This document shows, one piece after another, positions 63,850 through 64,000 of a stretch of DNA of 64,000 nucleotides; within the stretch, counting starts at the first letter, position 1, and the number at the start of each line of letters is the position of its first letter. Below the pieces are notes generated by a model. The model searched no databases and was not told the DNA's origin. It saw nothing but the letters and a program-made list of their open reading frames with translations. This DNA comes from a bacterium (lineage in GTDB: Bacteria > Chloroflexota > Dormibacteria > Aeolococcales > Bog-877), in assembly GCA_021795235.1 (NCBI GenBank), contig JAJYPP010000005.1, positions 1-64,000 on the forward strand. Direction: 5' to 3'. The position numbers were made by a program, and so were the translations under genes.

Positions 63850-64000
63850 GTGACCGATGTATCGGCACGCCTTCGAAGCCAATCCAGCGGCTCCGGGCCG
63901 ACGTGCCGTCAAGTGCTCGGGGCACTGCCGGGGTGGTTCGGAATCGAGCAGGCGGTCGAGGACTATGTGGCCGTCGCGAGCGCTCGCTCACCGTTGTGGC
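63850..64000 (+). CDS. GNAT-like acetyltransferase, 5' part (runs off the window)
   Basis: A GTG start at 63850 opens a frame that is still open at the window edge (about 50 codons). LGALPGWFGIEQAVEDYVAV is typical of the N-terminus of a GNAT subfamily (LPxWFGxxxAxxxYV). The GTG choice is tentative. Confidence 0.6.
   Translation, partial: MTDVSARLRSQSSGSGPTCRQVLGALPGWFGIEQAVEDYVAVASARSPLW

Overview
The window is high-GC bacterial chromosome with short intergenic gaps, many GTG/TTG starts and frequent 4-base start/stop overlaps. The content points to a high-GC Terrabacteria lineage, Actinomycetota or a Chloroflexota/Dormibacterota relative. The evidence is a Gram-positive-type SOS box (GAAC-N4-GTTC) before uvrA, a uvrC-rapZ-gap-pgk-tpiA neighbourhood, an ATP-driven Kdp potassium pump, a hopanoid-type radical SAM enzyme (HpnH), and DUF488, DinB and DoxX family genes. 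The yvcK and whiA genes that normally sit between rapZ and gap in Actinomycetota are absent, so a classical actinomycete is not certain. No marker in the window fixes the genus.

Layout. 0.2-3.6 kb: a TetR-family gene split by a complete IS66-type insertion sequence (23-bp ends, 8-bp target duplication). The element carries one transposase gene and, translationally coupled to it, a DruA-like (DUF4338) passenger gene. 3.8-15.8 kb: a core block on the minus strand, uvrA, uvrC, rapZ, gap, pgk, tpiA, gpmI, der (DNA repair, lower glycolysis, ribosome assembly). 15.9-24.5 kb: amidase, DoxX, DUF488, moaA, hpnH, a divergent MerR regulator, and a permease-YHS-YHS gene coupled to a CsoR repressor with its operator. 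24.5-25.3 kb: a decayed IS607-type element. 25.3-29.9 kb: a three-gene ABC transporter operon (FtsX-like permease and two ATPases). 30.5-33.8 kb: a small genomic island bounded by a tRNA-Gln gene and a copy of its 3' half, carrying a toxin-antitoxin pair and a J-domain protein. 33.8-46.5 kb: an alpha/beta hydrolase, then a Kdp locus read as kdpA, kdpB, kdpC, a 30-residue microprotein, kdpF, kdpD, kdpE, and a second KdpD-like protein made of two sensor modules without a kinase.

47.0-55.5 kb: acetoacetyl-CoA synthetase, a hypothetical protein, rsgA, and a folE-SDR-RibD_C pteridine-type operon whose SDR gene has a one-base frameshift; then a DinB protein. 55.5-61.0 kb: accessory DNA with an HTH fragment, a secreted beta-propeller lipoprotein, an SGNH hydrolase and a broken TnpB gene. 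61.0-63.5 kb: a drug-efflux MFS gene with its MarR regulator and a near-textbook operator. The right edge holds a GNAT C-terminal fragment and the start of another GNAT gene.

The window combines stable housekeeping operons with at least four mobile-element scars (IS66, IS607-type, tRNA island, TnpB). Regulators beside their likely targets are CsoR, MarR, MerR and KdpDE. The least familiar items are the DruA passenger in the IS66 element, the tandem KdpD-N protein, the J-domain/winged-helix island cargo and the extra Kdp microprotein.
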